Assembly (NCBI RefSeq): GCF_024753215.1
Contig: NZ_JANUGV010000002.1
Span: forward strand, 124,001 to 188,000
Reading direction: 5' to 3'
Source: Massilia solisilvae
Lineage (GTDB): Bacteria; Pseudomonadota; Gammaproteobacteria; Burkholderiales; Burkholderiaceae_D
Length of the DNA: 64,000 bases
Shown: one piece after another, positions 9,323 to 19,300 of the stretch
Layout: the number at the start of each line of letters is the position of its first letter
Position numbering within the stretch: position 1 is the first letter of the stretch
Position numbers and translations under genes: made by a program
Notes under the pieces: model-generated
Database searches by the model: none
Told to the model about the DNA's origin: nothing
Seen by the model: the letters and a program-made list of their open reading frames with translations, nothing else

Positions 9323-12202
9323 ATGTTGAAAATGAAGTCGATGCCCTTCGCGATCGCGTCCGTGATCGCCAGCGGCGCGCTGTTTGCGACCCCTGCGTTC
9401 GCACAGCAAGATGGCCAAAACATCCAGCGCGTGGTCGTGACCGGCTCCCTGATCAGCCGTACCGACACCGAGACCACGGCCCCGGTGCAAGTGCTGACCG
9501 CCGCCGACATCCAGAAGAGCGGCAAGACCTCGGTCGCCGAGCTGCTGACCGACCTGGCCGCCAACGGCGCCGGCACCCTGGGCACCGGCTTCGCTGGCGC
9601 GTTCGCGAACGGCGCCACCGGCGTGTCGCTGCGCGGCCTGACCGTCGGCGCAACCCTGGTGCTGATCGACGGCCACCGCATGGCCTCGTATCCGCTGTCG
9701 GACGACTCGCAGCGTTCCTTCGTGGACGTCTCCTCGATCCCGTTCGACGCGATTGAATCGATCGAAATCCTGAAGAGCGGCGCATCGTCGCTGTACGGTT
9801 CGGACGCCATCGCCGGCGTGGTCAACATCAAGCTGAAGAAAAACCTGACCGGCACCCGCCTGGGCGCCGAGACCGGCAACACCCAGCACGGCGGCGGCAA
9901 GACCCACCGCGCTTCGTTCAGCACCGGCTTCGGCGACCTGGACGCAGACGGCTACAACGCCTACGTGACGGCCGAATGGCGCCGCCAGGGCGCGATCAAG
10001 ATGTCCGACCGCGAAATGTTCCAGTGGGACAACGCGGACTGGCGCTCGCGCGGCGGTAACAACCTGAACCTGGGCGTGCCGACCAGCCTGAACGGCAAGC
10101 TGGCAGCGACCAACGTTCCGTTCCTGTACAACCCGGCAGGCACCAACCCGGCCGGCGTGGCCAACGTCGACAACCCGGCCAACTACCAGTTCCTGACTTC
10201 GGACTGCGACTTTGCCAAGTACCGTGCCGGTGGCTGCGCCGTGCGCAACACCTTCTCGTACATCGCGCCGCCGACCGAAAACGTCAACGTGATGGCCGGC
10301 TTCACCAAGAAGCTGGCGGGCGACTGGGAACTGGGCCTGAAGGCTTCGATGTTCCAGCGTAACAGCATCAACAACCGCGGCGCCAACCCGCTGGCCTACA
10401 ACCCGACCACCTTCGGCGGCACCACCACCTACTGGGACGGCGTGCTGACCAGCGGCATCGGCCGCGTGGCAAGCACCCTGATCCCGGCCACCGCTTCGTT
10501 CAACAAGCTGGGCGCGGCCGCCCGCATGTACGGCTATGTCCCGGGCGTGGATCCGACCATCACCCGCGACAACACCTCGAAGAGCACCCGCTTCGCGGCT
10601 GACCTGCGCGGCAACGCCTTCGGCTGGGACATCAACGCCGCCGCCGGCCTGACCAAGGTTGCGCTGGACATCGACTACAGCGGTTACCTCGACCGCTCCG
10701 CGTTGTACGCCGCGATCAACGCATACGGCGCGAACCCGAACGATCCGAACGGCTGGAACCCGGCAGGCGGCAACTCGCCGGCCCTGGTCGACAAGATCTC
10801 GCCGCGCTTCTCCAACCACATGGAATCGAAGCTGAACTACGTGGACGTGGTCGGCTCGCGCGAACTGATGCAACTGGGCGCCGGCCCGCTGGCCCTGGCA
10901 GTGGGCGTGCACTGGCACAAGCGTGAGCAGAACGCGCCGCCGTCGGAGATGTCGCGCATCGGCCGCACCGGCAACACCGACGCGTTCGTGATCGGCAAGG
11001 AAACCAACAGCGCGATCTTCGCCGAGCTGCAGGCTACCCCGATCAAGAACCTGGAACTGGACTTCTCGAGCCGCTACGACCACTACGACACCTACGGCAA
11101 CTCGTTCACGCCGGCAGCCAAGTTCAAGTTCACCCCGTCGCAGATGATCGGCTTCCGCGGCAGCTACGAGCGCGGCTTCCGCGCCCCGAACCCGGCCGAG
11201 ACCGGCAATGCCGGTTCGTTCTTCACGTTTAACGTGATCAACGACCCGATCAACTGCAAAGGCGGCAAGAACACCAACGCCGGCAGTGTCGTGACCGGCG
11301 CTTGCGCGATCAACCCGACCTACGTGCAGACCACCGGCGGCAACCTGGCACCGGAGAAGTCGGACTCGTACAACTTCGGCATCATCATCGAGCCGCTGAA
11401 GAACCTGAACGCGTCGCTGGACTACTACAACATCAAGGTGAAGAACCAGATCGTGACCGCAGCCGGCAACGATCCGACCTTCTTCCCGGATTTCGCCCGT
11501 GGCCCGATCACCCCGGTCGACATCTCGAACGGCGACGGCACCAGCCACGTTGGCCTGCCGGCAGCTGGTCCGATCCTGTACGCGAAGTCGCCGTACATCA
11601 ACCTGGGCGGCACCAAGACCAGCGGCATCGAGGCTGACGTGCGCTACCGCTGGAACATGGGCGACCTGGGCACCCTGCGTGCCGGCCTGTCGGTCAACCA
11701 CGTGTTCAGCTACATCACCGAAGCAGCTGACGGCGTGACCTATCAGCTGGCCGGCACCCATGGCCCGTCGGTCGTCGGTGGCGCCACCGGTAACCCGAAA
11801 GACCGCGCCCAGTTCACCCTGGGTTGGACCCGCGGCCCGCTGGACGTGACCGGCACGATGAACTACGTGAGCGACTTCTCGAGCCTGGATCCGTCGGTGG
11901 GCGGTACTGACTGCGCCTCGACCGCCGGTGACGTTGGTGGCCGTAACTTCTTCCAGAACCTGGTCCAGCCGGGCAACTACTGCCACGTTGCGTCGTTCAC
12001 CACGACCAACCTGAACGTGCAGTACAAGCTCAGCAAGAACCTGACCCTGAAGGGTTCGATCCTGAACCTGTTCGACCGTCAGCCGCCGATCGACGTTTCG
12101 ACCTACGGCAACGCTGGCGCGCAGACTGCGTATAACGCATCGCTGCACCAGGCTGGCGCAATCGGCCGCTTCTACAGCCTCGGCCTGAACTACACGTTCT
12201 AA
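9323..12202 (+). CDS. TonB-dependent receptor (TBDT-1)
   Basis: Outer-membrane active transporter energised by TonB, 959 aa. A signal peptide of about 27 residues ends at ATPAFA|QQ. A plug domain begins with NIQRVVVTGSLISR and contains the diagnostic SLRGLTVGATLVLIDGHRM, IESIEILKSGASSLYGSDAIAGVVNIKLKK. The rest is a 22-strand beta-barrel with many aromatic turn motifs and the C-terminal Phe (GLNYTF) needed for outer-membrane assembly. The start follows AAGGAGATGTAAATC, a strong ribosome site. Codon use is strongly biased to a few C-ending codons, suggesting high expression. It is transcribed alone and closed by a large hairpin terminator. No substrate-specific neighbour is present; the cargo is unknown. 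The plug resembles that of TBDT-6 (44325) more than the other receptors. Confidence 0.94.
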   Translation: MLKMKSMPFAIASVIASGALFATPAFAQQDGQNIQRVVVTGSLISRTDTETTAPVQVLTAADIQKSGKTSVAELLTDLAANGAGTLGTGFAGAFANGATGVSLRGLTVGATLVLIDGHRMASYPLSDDSQRSFVDVSSIPFDAIESIEILKSGASSLYGSDAIAGVVNIKLKKNLTGTRLGAETGNTQHGGGKTHRASFSTGFGDLDADGYNAYVTAEWRRQGAIKMSDREMFQWDNADWRSRGGNNLNLGVPTSLNGKLAATNVPFLYNPAGTNPAGVANVDNPANYQFLTSDCDFAKYRAGGCAVRNTFSYIAPPTENVNVMAGFTKKLAGDWELGLKASMFQRNSINNRGANPLAYNPTTFGGTTTYWDGVLTSGIGRVASTLIPATASFNKLGAAARMYGYVPGVDPTITRDNTSKSTRFAADLRGNAFGWDINAAAGLTKVALDIDYSGYLDRSALYAAINAYGANPNDPNGWNPAGGNSPALVDKISPRFSNHMESKLNYVDVVGSRELMQLGAGPLALAVGVHWHKREQNAPPSEMSRIGRTGNTDAFVIGKETNSAIFAELQATPIKNLELDFSSRYDHYDTYGNSFTPAAKFKFTPSQMIGFRGSYERGFRAPNPAETGNAGSFFTFNVINDPINCKGGKNTNAGSVVTGACAINPTYVQTTGGNLAPEKSDSYNFGIIIEPLKNLNASLDYYNIKVKNQIVTAAGNDPTFFPDFARGPITPVDISNGDGTSHVGLPAAGPILYAKSPYINLGGTKTSGIEADVRYRWNMGDLGTLRAGLSVNHVFSYITEAADGVTYQLAGTHGPSVVGGATGNPKDRAQFTLGWTRGPLDVTGTMNYVSDFSSLDPSVGGTDCASTAGDVGGRNFFQNLVQPGNYCHVASFTTTNLNVQYKLSKNLTLKGSILNLFDRQPPIDVSTYGNAGAQTAYNASLHQAGAIGRFYSLGLNYTF

Positions 12203-12254
12203 CCGACGGCTGGGCACGGCGGCGCGCAGCTGCCGCCGTGCACGGTTGGCCCGA

Positions 12255-12300
12255 TGGCGGGCCGGCCCGGTTCTCGTGACCGGCCGGCCCGCCATTTTTC
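12255..12300 (+). terminator. Terminator of TBDT-1
   Basis: Long GC stem TGGCGGGCCGGCC with GGCCGGCCCGCCA, loop of about 14 bases, then TTTTTCTTT. A smaller hairpin GCACGGCGGC/GCCGCCGTGC (12213-12240) precedes it. Confidence 0.85.
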
Positions 12301-12422
12301 TTTCTGCGGTGACTATTGGTTGCAATCCAATACAATTTGTGCAGCGCGGACTGATAGACTCGTGGGTCGGCAGGCTACCAAGCTGGTCGCTCGCATTATC
12401 CGATTAACTGAAGGAGAAGAAC

Positions 12423-12641
12423 TTGAGGAAACTGATTTTTGCCGCGGTCGGTGTCGCCGCGCTGGCTGGCTGCGCGAGCACCGACGGCGGCCAGGTGGCC
12501 AGCCAGGAACAGACCTACACCCCGTTGGGCACCTTTGTCCCGCGCAAGAATGTGAAAGTGGCTGATGAGCGCAAATTCATGGACAAAGAGGAGTTCCAGC
12601 GCCAGCAGCAGATGATGTCCGATCCCCAGGGCGGCAAATAA
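12423..12641 (+). CDS. Small predicted lipoprotein
   Basis: 72 aa protein with a short lipoprotein signal peptide (MRKLIFAAVGVAALAGC): the lipobox is LAGC with Cys17 as the lipidated residue, followed by Ala-Ser, so outer-membrane sorting is expected. The mature part is small and charged, with VPRKNVKVADERKFMDKEEFQRQQQMM and a Gly-Gly-Lys end. It starts with TTG at 12423, preceded by the strong ribosome site GAAGGAGAAG; no ATG is in frame nearby. It has its own terminator. I do not recognise a function. Short lipoproteins of this layout are widespread in Oxalobacteraceae. Confidence 0.75.
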   Translation: MRKLIFAAVGVAALAGCASTDGGQVASQEQTYTPLGTFVPRKNVKVADERKFMDKEEFQRQQQMMSDPQGGK

Positions 12642-12696
12642 GGGCCCGGCGCCTGCCGCCAAACGGCATCGCTGCGCCGAACGCGGCGCCACGCAC

Positions 12697-12719
12697 ACCG
12701 CCCCGCCAGGGGCGGTTTT
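12697..12719 (+). terminator. Terminator of the small lipoprotein gene
   Basis: Stem ACCGCCCC with GGGGCGGT around a GCCA loop, followed by TTTTC. Confidence 0.8.
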
Positions 12720-13009
12720 CATTTGGGCCGCCGCACCGTCGAACCCGGCCGGGGAAGGGCCAAATGTGATGCAATGTCACAAGATTGTCAAACAAAGCTT
12801 CCTCACAATGTATTTATATTTTTACAATCTGTTGTTTTTGACGGCAGCTACAAATTGTTACTTGATTCGCGATTATTAGCATGTTCACATTGCCGACTTG
12901 TTACCGGTCGTGAGGGACACACGCGGCGCCGGACGCAATCCGGGCGCCAGGCCGGTAGCGGCTGAACCGGGCCTATGTTGGGCACGGGGCATTACCTAAA
13001 GGAAATCAA
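12720..13009 (+). promoter_or_regulatory. Leader and promoter region of TBDT-2
   Basis: No gene. The stretch 12765-12900 is strikingly AT-rich for this genome. It begins with TGTGA-N7-TCACA (12765-12781), a CRP/FNR-like dyad whose spacer is one base longer than the consensus N6. Nearer the gene a GC hairpin GGCGCCGGA…TCCGGGCGCC (12924-12950) would form in the 5' untranslated RNA. The ribosome site AAAGGAAAT sits directly before the ATG at 13010. Confidence 0.45.
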
Positions 13010-16000
13010 ATGCTAAGAAAAACCGTGTTGGTACATGCTTTGTCGATTGCCTTTGGCGCTGCGGCGCTCAGTGTTGCGGTGGTGGAGCCCGCAATGGCGC
13101 AATCGAACGCTTCGGGTAACGTTTACGGTCGTGTCGACGGCGCTGCCGGTGCAACGGTCGTGCTCAGTAACACGGAAACCGGCCTGCGCCGCACCGTGAC
13201 GCCTGACGCCAGCGGCCGCTACCAGGCCTCTGCCATGCCGCCGGGCCACTACAAGGTCGAGTTGATGCGCGAGGGCAAAGTCGTCAACACCACCGAGGTG
13301 GACGTGCTGATCGGCCAGGGCGTGGATGCCTCGTTCAGCAACGTGGCGAAGGTCGAAATCACCGCCCGCCGCAGCCGCATCGACGTATCGAGCGCCAACA
13401 ACGGCGCCACCTTCACCGCCAAGGAACTGGCCCAGCTGCCGATCCAGCAGAGCGTCTCGGCAATCGTCCAGCTCGCCCCGAACACCACCCGCGCCGACCC
13501 GCGCTATGCGGCCGGCGCCTCGTTCGGCGGCGGCGGCGCTTCCGAGAACGCCTACTACATCAACGGCTTCCCGGTCACCAACCCGCTGACCCAGCTCGGC
13601 GCGTCCGAGCTGCCGTTCGGCGCGATCGCCCAGGCCCAGGTGCTGACCGGCGGCTTCGGCGCCGAGTTCGGCCGTTCGATCGGTGGCGTGATGAACATCA
13701 CCACCAAGTCCGGCACCAACAACTGGGAAGCCGGCGCCCAGGCCAGCATCGAGCCGAACGGGCTGCGCTCGAAGGCGCGCAATGTGTACTACGCGCACAA
13801 CGACCAGCCCACCGACGGCACCCTGTATGCCAAGAACGACCTGACCAGCGACAGCCAGAACCGCGTCGGCGCCTACGTGGGCGGCCCGATCATCGAGGAC
13901 AAGCTGTTCATGTTCATCGCCGCCGAGCGCACCAACCAGAAGCGCGACGGTGTGGCGCGCACCTCGGACGAAGCTGATACCGATGGCAGTCTCTCGTCGG
14001 GCTGGCTGCACCGCAAGAACACCACCACCCGCTACCTGGCCAAGTTTGACTGGAACATCAACGACAACCATCGGCTGGAGTGGACCTCGATCGGCGACAA
14101 GCCGGAGTCGGACCTGCGCTACTCGGACTTCAACTACAACACCTTCGCGCACACCGGCAAGGTCGTTTCGGGCGGCCATTACGAAAGCGTGGCCAACATC
14201 ACCCCGACCATCGGCGCCAAGACCAACATCCTGCGCTACACCGGCAACCTGACCGATGCCCTGACCCTGCAGGTGCTGTACGGCGAGAACAAGACCGACC
14301 ACGTCAACGACCGCATGGGCTACAACCCGACGGTGCCGGGCATCACCTTCGACAGCCAGGCCGCCAAGGCGCCCGGCCTGACCTACAACAACCCGCAGCC
14401 GTTCGCCGGCCAGCGCATCAACACGGACTACTCGTACGACAAGGTCAAGTCGACCCGCGTGGACCTGGAGTGGAAGCTGGGCGACCACACGCTGCGCGCC
14501 GGTATCGACGACAACAAGCTCTCGTCGTATGGCGCGGGCGACCTGACGCCGGGCGGGTTCACCTGGACCTACTTCAAGACCGACACCCCGAACGACCTGC
14601 AGTCGCTGACCGGCTACAAGACCAAGGTCAACAATGGTTCGGGCCCGCTGGCCGCCGCCGGCTACTACGTGCGCAAGCAGATCTTCGAAGACGTGACGGC
14701 CGCGTTCTCGAACCAGTCGGCGCAGTACCTGGAAGACCGCTGGCAGCTGACCAAGGACCTCCTGGTCACCGGCGGCGTGCGCATCGAGCAGTACAAGAAC
14801 CTGAACGGCGAGCGCCAGGCGTTCCTGAAAATGGACAACCAGATCAACCCGCGCGTGTCGGCGGTCTGGGATGCCTACGGCGACGCCAGCCTGAAGGTGT
14901 TCGGCTCGCTGGGCCGTTACTCGATCCAGATCCCGACCCACATCGCGATCCGCGGCGCCTCGCGTTCGACCTACACCCGCACCTTCTACACCTACACGGG
15001 CGTGGGCGCGGACGGCCAGCCGACCGGCCTCACCGCGCTGACTCCGCTGGTGTCGCCGGACAACGAGTTTGGCCAGGCCAAGCTGCCCGAGACGGTGGCC
15101 GCGCAGAACCTGAAGCCGTCCTACCAGGATGAGTTCACGCTCGGCTTCGAGCGCATGTACTCGCCGGAGCTGAACTTCGGCGCCAAAGTCACCTACCGCA
15201 AGCTGCGCACCACGATCGACGACTGGTGCGACCAGCGTCCGTTCGACGCCTGGGCAGCCGCGCATAACGTGAACGAGGACAACTGGGCGGGCTTCATGTG
15301 CGCCTCGATCAACCCGGGCCAGACCAACGACTTCCTGGTCGACTTCTCCGGCACCGGCAAGAACCTGACCCCGGTGTCGCTGTCGGCCAAGGAGATGGGC
15401 TTCGGCAAGCCGGAGCGCACCTACAGCGCGCTCGACCTGTTCCTCGAGCACCCGATGCGCAATGGCTGGTACGGCAAGGTGAACTACACCTGGTCGCGCA
15501 GCAAGGGCAATACCGAAGGCCAGACCCTGTCCGCGGTGGCCCAGACCGACGTGGCGGCGACCCAGACCTGGGACCACTACGAGATCATGGAGTACGCCAA
15601 CGGCGTGCTGCCGAACGACCGCACGCACCAGATCAAGGCCTACGGCTACTGGGAAGTGACGCCTGAGTGGATCCTGGGCGGCAACTTCCTGGCCGCCTCG
15701 GGCATGCCGATCACCTGCCTGGGTACCTATCCGATCGACAAGCAGACCGACGGCTTCCCGGACTACGGCGCGGCCTACCACTACTGCTTCGGCCCGTCCG
15801 GCGCAAACCCGCCGTCGCCGCAAGGCTCGGCCGGCCGCCTGCCGTGGGACGTGCGCCTGGATGCGTCGCTCACCTACCGTCCGGCCGCGGTCAAGGGCCT
15901 GTCGTTCAAGGTGGACGTGTTCAACGTGCTCAACAAGCAGACGGTGCAGCAGGTCGACCAGCTGTACAACACCGACGACGGCAGCCGCAACCCGACCTGG

Positions 16001-16078
16001 AACACCCCGGGCGCGTTCGTCGGCTACACCGCGCCGCGTTCGGCCCGCTTCACGGTGGAGTACAACCACCGCTTCTGA
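13010..16078 (+). CDS. Oar-like TonB-dependent receptor with carboxypeptidase-regulatory-type N-domain (TBDT-2)
   Basis: 1022 aa outer-membrane receptor. A signal peptide of about 30 residues ends at EPAMA|QSN. Residues 35-110 form a small Ig-like/CarboxypepD_reg-type domain (GNVYGRVDGAAGATVVLSN…GHYKVELMREGK). The plug starts near VEITARRSRIDVSS and carries ENAYYINGFPVTNPLTQLG and GAEFGRSIGGVMNITTKSGTN, typical of the Oar/large-receptor branch. A large barrel ends in EYNHRF. The next gene is its paralogue with the same signal peptide core and long identical blocks, indicating tandem duplication. No plug-side partner genes are adjacent. It probably transports a large ligand or assists protein secretion as suggested for Oar in Myxococcus; the substrate is unknown. 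Confidence 0.93.
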   Translation: MLRKTVLVHALSIAFGAAALSVAVVEPAMAQSNASGNVYGRVDGAAGATVVLSNTETGLRRTVTPDASGRYQASAMPPGHYKVELMREGKVVNTTEVDVLIGQGVDASFSNVAKVEITARRSRIDVSSANNGATFTAKELAQLPIQQSVSAIVQLAPNTTRADPRYAAGASFGGGGASENAYYINGFPVTNPLTQLGASELPFGAIAQAQVLTGGFGAEFGRSIGGVMNITTKSGTNNWEAGAQASIEPNGLRSKARNVYYAHNDQPTDGTLYAKNDLTSDSQNRVGAYVGGPIIEDKLFMFIAAERTNQKRDGVARTSDEADTDGSLSSGWLHRKNTTTRYLAKFDWNINDNHRLEWTSIGDKPESDLRYSDFNYNTFAHTGKVVSGGHYESVANITPTIGAKTNILRYTGNLTDALTLQVLYGENKTDHVNDRMGYNPTVPGITFDSQAAKAPGLTYNNPQPFAGQRINTDYSYDKVKSTRVDLEWKLGDHTLRAGIDDNKLSSYGAGDLTPGGFTWTYFKTDTPNDLQSLTGYKTKVNNGSGPLAAAGYYVRKQIFEDVTAAFSNQSAQYLEDRWQLTKDLLVTGGVRIEQYKNLNGERQAFLKMDNQINPRVSAVWDAYGDASLKVFGSLGRYSIQIPTHIAIRGASRSTYTRTFYTYTGVGADGQPTGLTALTPLVSPDNEFGQAKLPETVAAQNLKPSYQDEFTLGFERMYSPELNFGAKVTYRKLRTTIDDWCDQRPFDAWAAAHNVNEDNWAGFMCASINPGQTNDFLVDFSGTGKNLTPVSLSAKEMGFGKPERTYSALDLFLEHPMRNGWYGKVNYTWSRSKGNTEGQTLSAVAQTDVAATQTWDHYEIMEYANGVLPNDRTHQIKAYGYWEVTPEWILGGNFLAASGMPITCLGTYPIDKQTDGFPDYGAAYHYCFGPSGANPPSPQGSAGRLPWDVRLDASLTYRPAAVKGLSFKVDVFNVLNKQTVQQVDQLYNTDDGSRNPTWNTPGAFVGYTAPRSARFTVEYNHRF

Positions 16079-16096
16079 TCAACCAGCGCGACCGGC

Positions 16097-16125
16097 AAAG
16101 CCGCCCTTCGGGGCGGCTTTTTTTT
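16097..16125 (+). terminator. Terminator of TBDT-2
   Basis: Perfect 10-bp stem AAAGCCGCCC/GGGCGGCTTT closed by a UUCG tetraloop and followed by T5. Confidence 0.93.
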
Positions 16126-16391
16126 CACCTTCAGCACCCGCGCATGCGGCTCGAATAGTTACTGTTGTTTATATGCATTTCACGGTTGTGCAAAGTTGAC
16201 ACTTGAAGTTTCGATATGTTTCTATGTTTAAGTTCACTTTCTTTGACAAATCGCAAAGAGAATGAATTTTTCACCTTCAGGTGGAAGAGAGAAACAAGTT
16301 GGGACAAAAAGCATTACAGGTGATTCAAAACGCATAACCTTCCCGGCGCTGAATAGTGATTTATTCGTCCGGAAAACAAATAGGAAATCAC
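16126..16391 (+). promoter_or_regulatory. AT-rich promoter region of TBDT-3
   Basis: No gene. The region is AT-rich. TTGACA at 16196-16201 and TTTGACAA near 16243-16250 are possible -35 elements, but neither has a convincing -10 at 16-18 bases. The ribosome site AGGAAA (16382-16387) precedes the ATG at 16392. I see no clear palindromic operator here. Confidence 0.4.
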
Positions 16392-19300
16392 ATGTTACGA
16401 AAAACTGTTGTAGCACGCGCTTTGTCGATCGCATTTTCCACGGCCGCGCTGTCGGCCGCGGTGATGCAGCCGGCGGCCGCCCAGTCGAACGCCGCCGGTA
16501 CCGTGTACGGTAAGGTTGCCCCCGGCTCCGCCACCTCGGTGGTGCTGCGCAACCTGGACACCAACCAGCAGCGTACCGTCCAGGTGGACGCGTCCGGTTC
16601 GTTTACCGCCTCGGCGCTGGCCATCGGCCGCTACCGCGCCACCCTGCAGGGCGGCAGCATGAACGGCCAGGCCTCGGAGGTCGAGGTCATCGCCGGCCAG
16701 GGCGTGGAAGCCGTCTTCGTCAGCGGCGGCGTGGCCAAGGTCGAGGTGACCGGCCGCCGCAGCCGCATCGACGTGTCCAGCGCCTCCAACGGCGCCACCT
16801 TCACCGCCAAGGAACTGGCCAAGCTGCCGGTCGCGCGCAACGTCGATGCGATCATCCAGCTGGCCCCGAACACCACCAAGAGCGACCCGACCTACATCGC
16901 CGGCGCCTCGATCGGCGGCGGCGGCCCGTCGGAGAACGCGTACTACATCAACGGTATGCCGGTCACCAACCCGCTGACCCAGCTGGGCGCGTCCGAGCTG
17001 CCGTTCGGCGCCATCGCCACCGCCGAGATCAAGACCGGCGGCTACGGCGCCGAGTTCGGCCGTTCGGTCGGCGGCGTGGTCAACATCACCGGCAAGAGCG
17101 GCACCAACAACTGGGAAGTGGGCGCGCTGGCCAGCACCGCGCCGAACCGCCTGCGCAGCAAGCAGAAGGACGCCTACTTCGCCGACACCAGCGCCAACAA
17201 GGGCCTGTCGCGCACCGACTACCACGTCAACGAAGTCACGACCGACCAGCTCGGCGCATATGTCGGCGGCCCGATCGTCAAGGACAAGCTGTTCATGTTC
17301 GCGGCGGTGGAAAACACCAAGTCCGACCAGCACAGCATCAACCGCAACATGAACGACTCGGCCACGCTGCTGGCCAACCAGGGCTACCGCGAGCGCATGG
17401 TCAAGACCCTGCGCTACTACACCAAGTTCGACTGGAACATCACCGACGAGCACCGCCTCGAGTTCACCCAGCTGGGCGACCTGCCGACCGTGGACACCAA
17501 GTACTACGCTTACGACTACAAGCTGCACGCCCCGGGTGGCGTCGAGAAGTCGACGATGCACGAGGAATCCCCCGGCACCGCGGCCGCGCCGAACGGCGCC
17601 GAAGTGCAGATCCTGCGCTATACCGGCAACCTGACCGACAACCTGACCGTGACCGCCCTGGGCGGGCGCAGCCATACCGAGCACATCACGGAGCCGGGCG
17701 GCTATGACCCGACCATGCCGGGCGCGCGCGCGGACGCCGAGTTCCAGGCGCCTGGCCTGAACTACGTCAGCCCGCAGAAATTCACCACCCTGGCTTCGTC
17801 GCCGTCGTATGACGACGTGGACTTTTTCCGTGCCGACCTCGAGTACAAGCTGGGCAGCCACACGCTGCGCGCAGGTATCGACAAGATCAAGGTGTCCTCG
17901 CTGCACGCCGGCGATGTCACCGCGGGCGGCTGGACCTGGACCTACGGCAAGGTGGGTGACCCGACCAAGTCCACCCCGGTGCCGGGCGGCAACATCCCCG
18001 CGTTCTCCGGCAACGGCCCGCTGGCGGCGCAGGGCTACTACGTGGCCAAGACCATCTCGTCCACTGCGTCGGACGCGTTCTCCAAGCAGAGTGCCCAGTA
18101 CATCGAGGATAACTGGAAGGTGACCAAGGACCTCCTGGTGACGATCGGCGTGCGTAACGAGAGCTTCGAGAACCAGAACTCGGCCCACGTGTCGTACCTG
18201 GAGCAGAAGAACATCATCCAGCCGCGCGCCAGCGCCGTGTGGGACGTGAACGGCGACTCGTCGCTGAAGGTGTTCGGCAGCGCCGGCCGCTACACCGTGC
18301 AGATGCCGACCGTGGTCGCGCTGCGCGGCGCCAACGGCTCGCAGAACACCAGCCAGTACTACAGCTACACCGGCACCGACAAGAACGGCCAGCCGACTGG
18401 CCTGACGCAGCTGACGGTGCCGGTCTCGGCCAACGGCGAGTTCGGCCAGCCGAAGGATCCGAAGACGGTCGCCTCGCTCAACCTGAAGCCGTCGCGCCAG
18501 GACGAGCTGACCCTCGGCTTCGAACAGGCTTACTCGCCGTCGCTGAACTGGGGCGCCAAGGTGACCTACCGCACGCTCAAGTCGACCATCGACGACTTCT
18601 GCGACGGCCGTCCGTTCCGCCGCTATGCGCTGGCCCATGGCATCAAGATGGCAGGGGAGGCCGACTTCGACCCGGCCGACAACCCGATCTACCCGTACTT
18701 CCAGTGCGCGTCGTTCAACCCGGGTGAAGACCAGGACTTCATGATCGACTACATGAAGAACGGCCAGTACACCAAGGTGCACCTGACCGCCGCCGAACTG
18801 GGCTTCGAGAAACCGAAGCGCGTGTACAAGGCGCTGGACCTGTTCGTGGAGCACCCGTACCGCAACGGCTGGTACGGCAAGCTGAACTACACCCTGTCGC
18901 GCAGCACCGGCAACACCGAAGGCCAGACCCTGTCCGACCTGAACACCGGCCAGGGCGACGTGGCGGCGACCACGACCTGGGACTACTCGGGCATCATGCG
19001 TTACGCTAACGGCCTGCTGCCGAACGACCGCCTGCACCAGATCAAGGCGTTCGGCTTCTACGACATCAACCAGGAATGGACCGTGGGCGGCAACCTGTCG
19101 ATCCAGTCGGGCCGTCCGCGCGGCTGCCTGGGCTGGGACCCGAACCCGGCCTCGGATCCGGATTGGCAGCAGGTGGGTCAGTCGCCGAACTACGGCGTCG
19201 AGCACTTCTGCTTCGGCAAGACCTGGGACCAGAACGTGCCGGCACCGCGCGGCACCATGGGCCGCCTGCCGTGGACCAAGAGCCTGGACCTGAACCTGGT

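Noticed and set aside
13013..16069. A 1018-aa open frame antisense to TBDT-2 (and similar ones opposite the other receptors)
   Set aside because: Same GC-driven shadow effect; no ribosome site, signal or family match, and composition mirrors the receptor codons.
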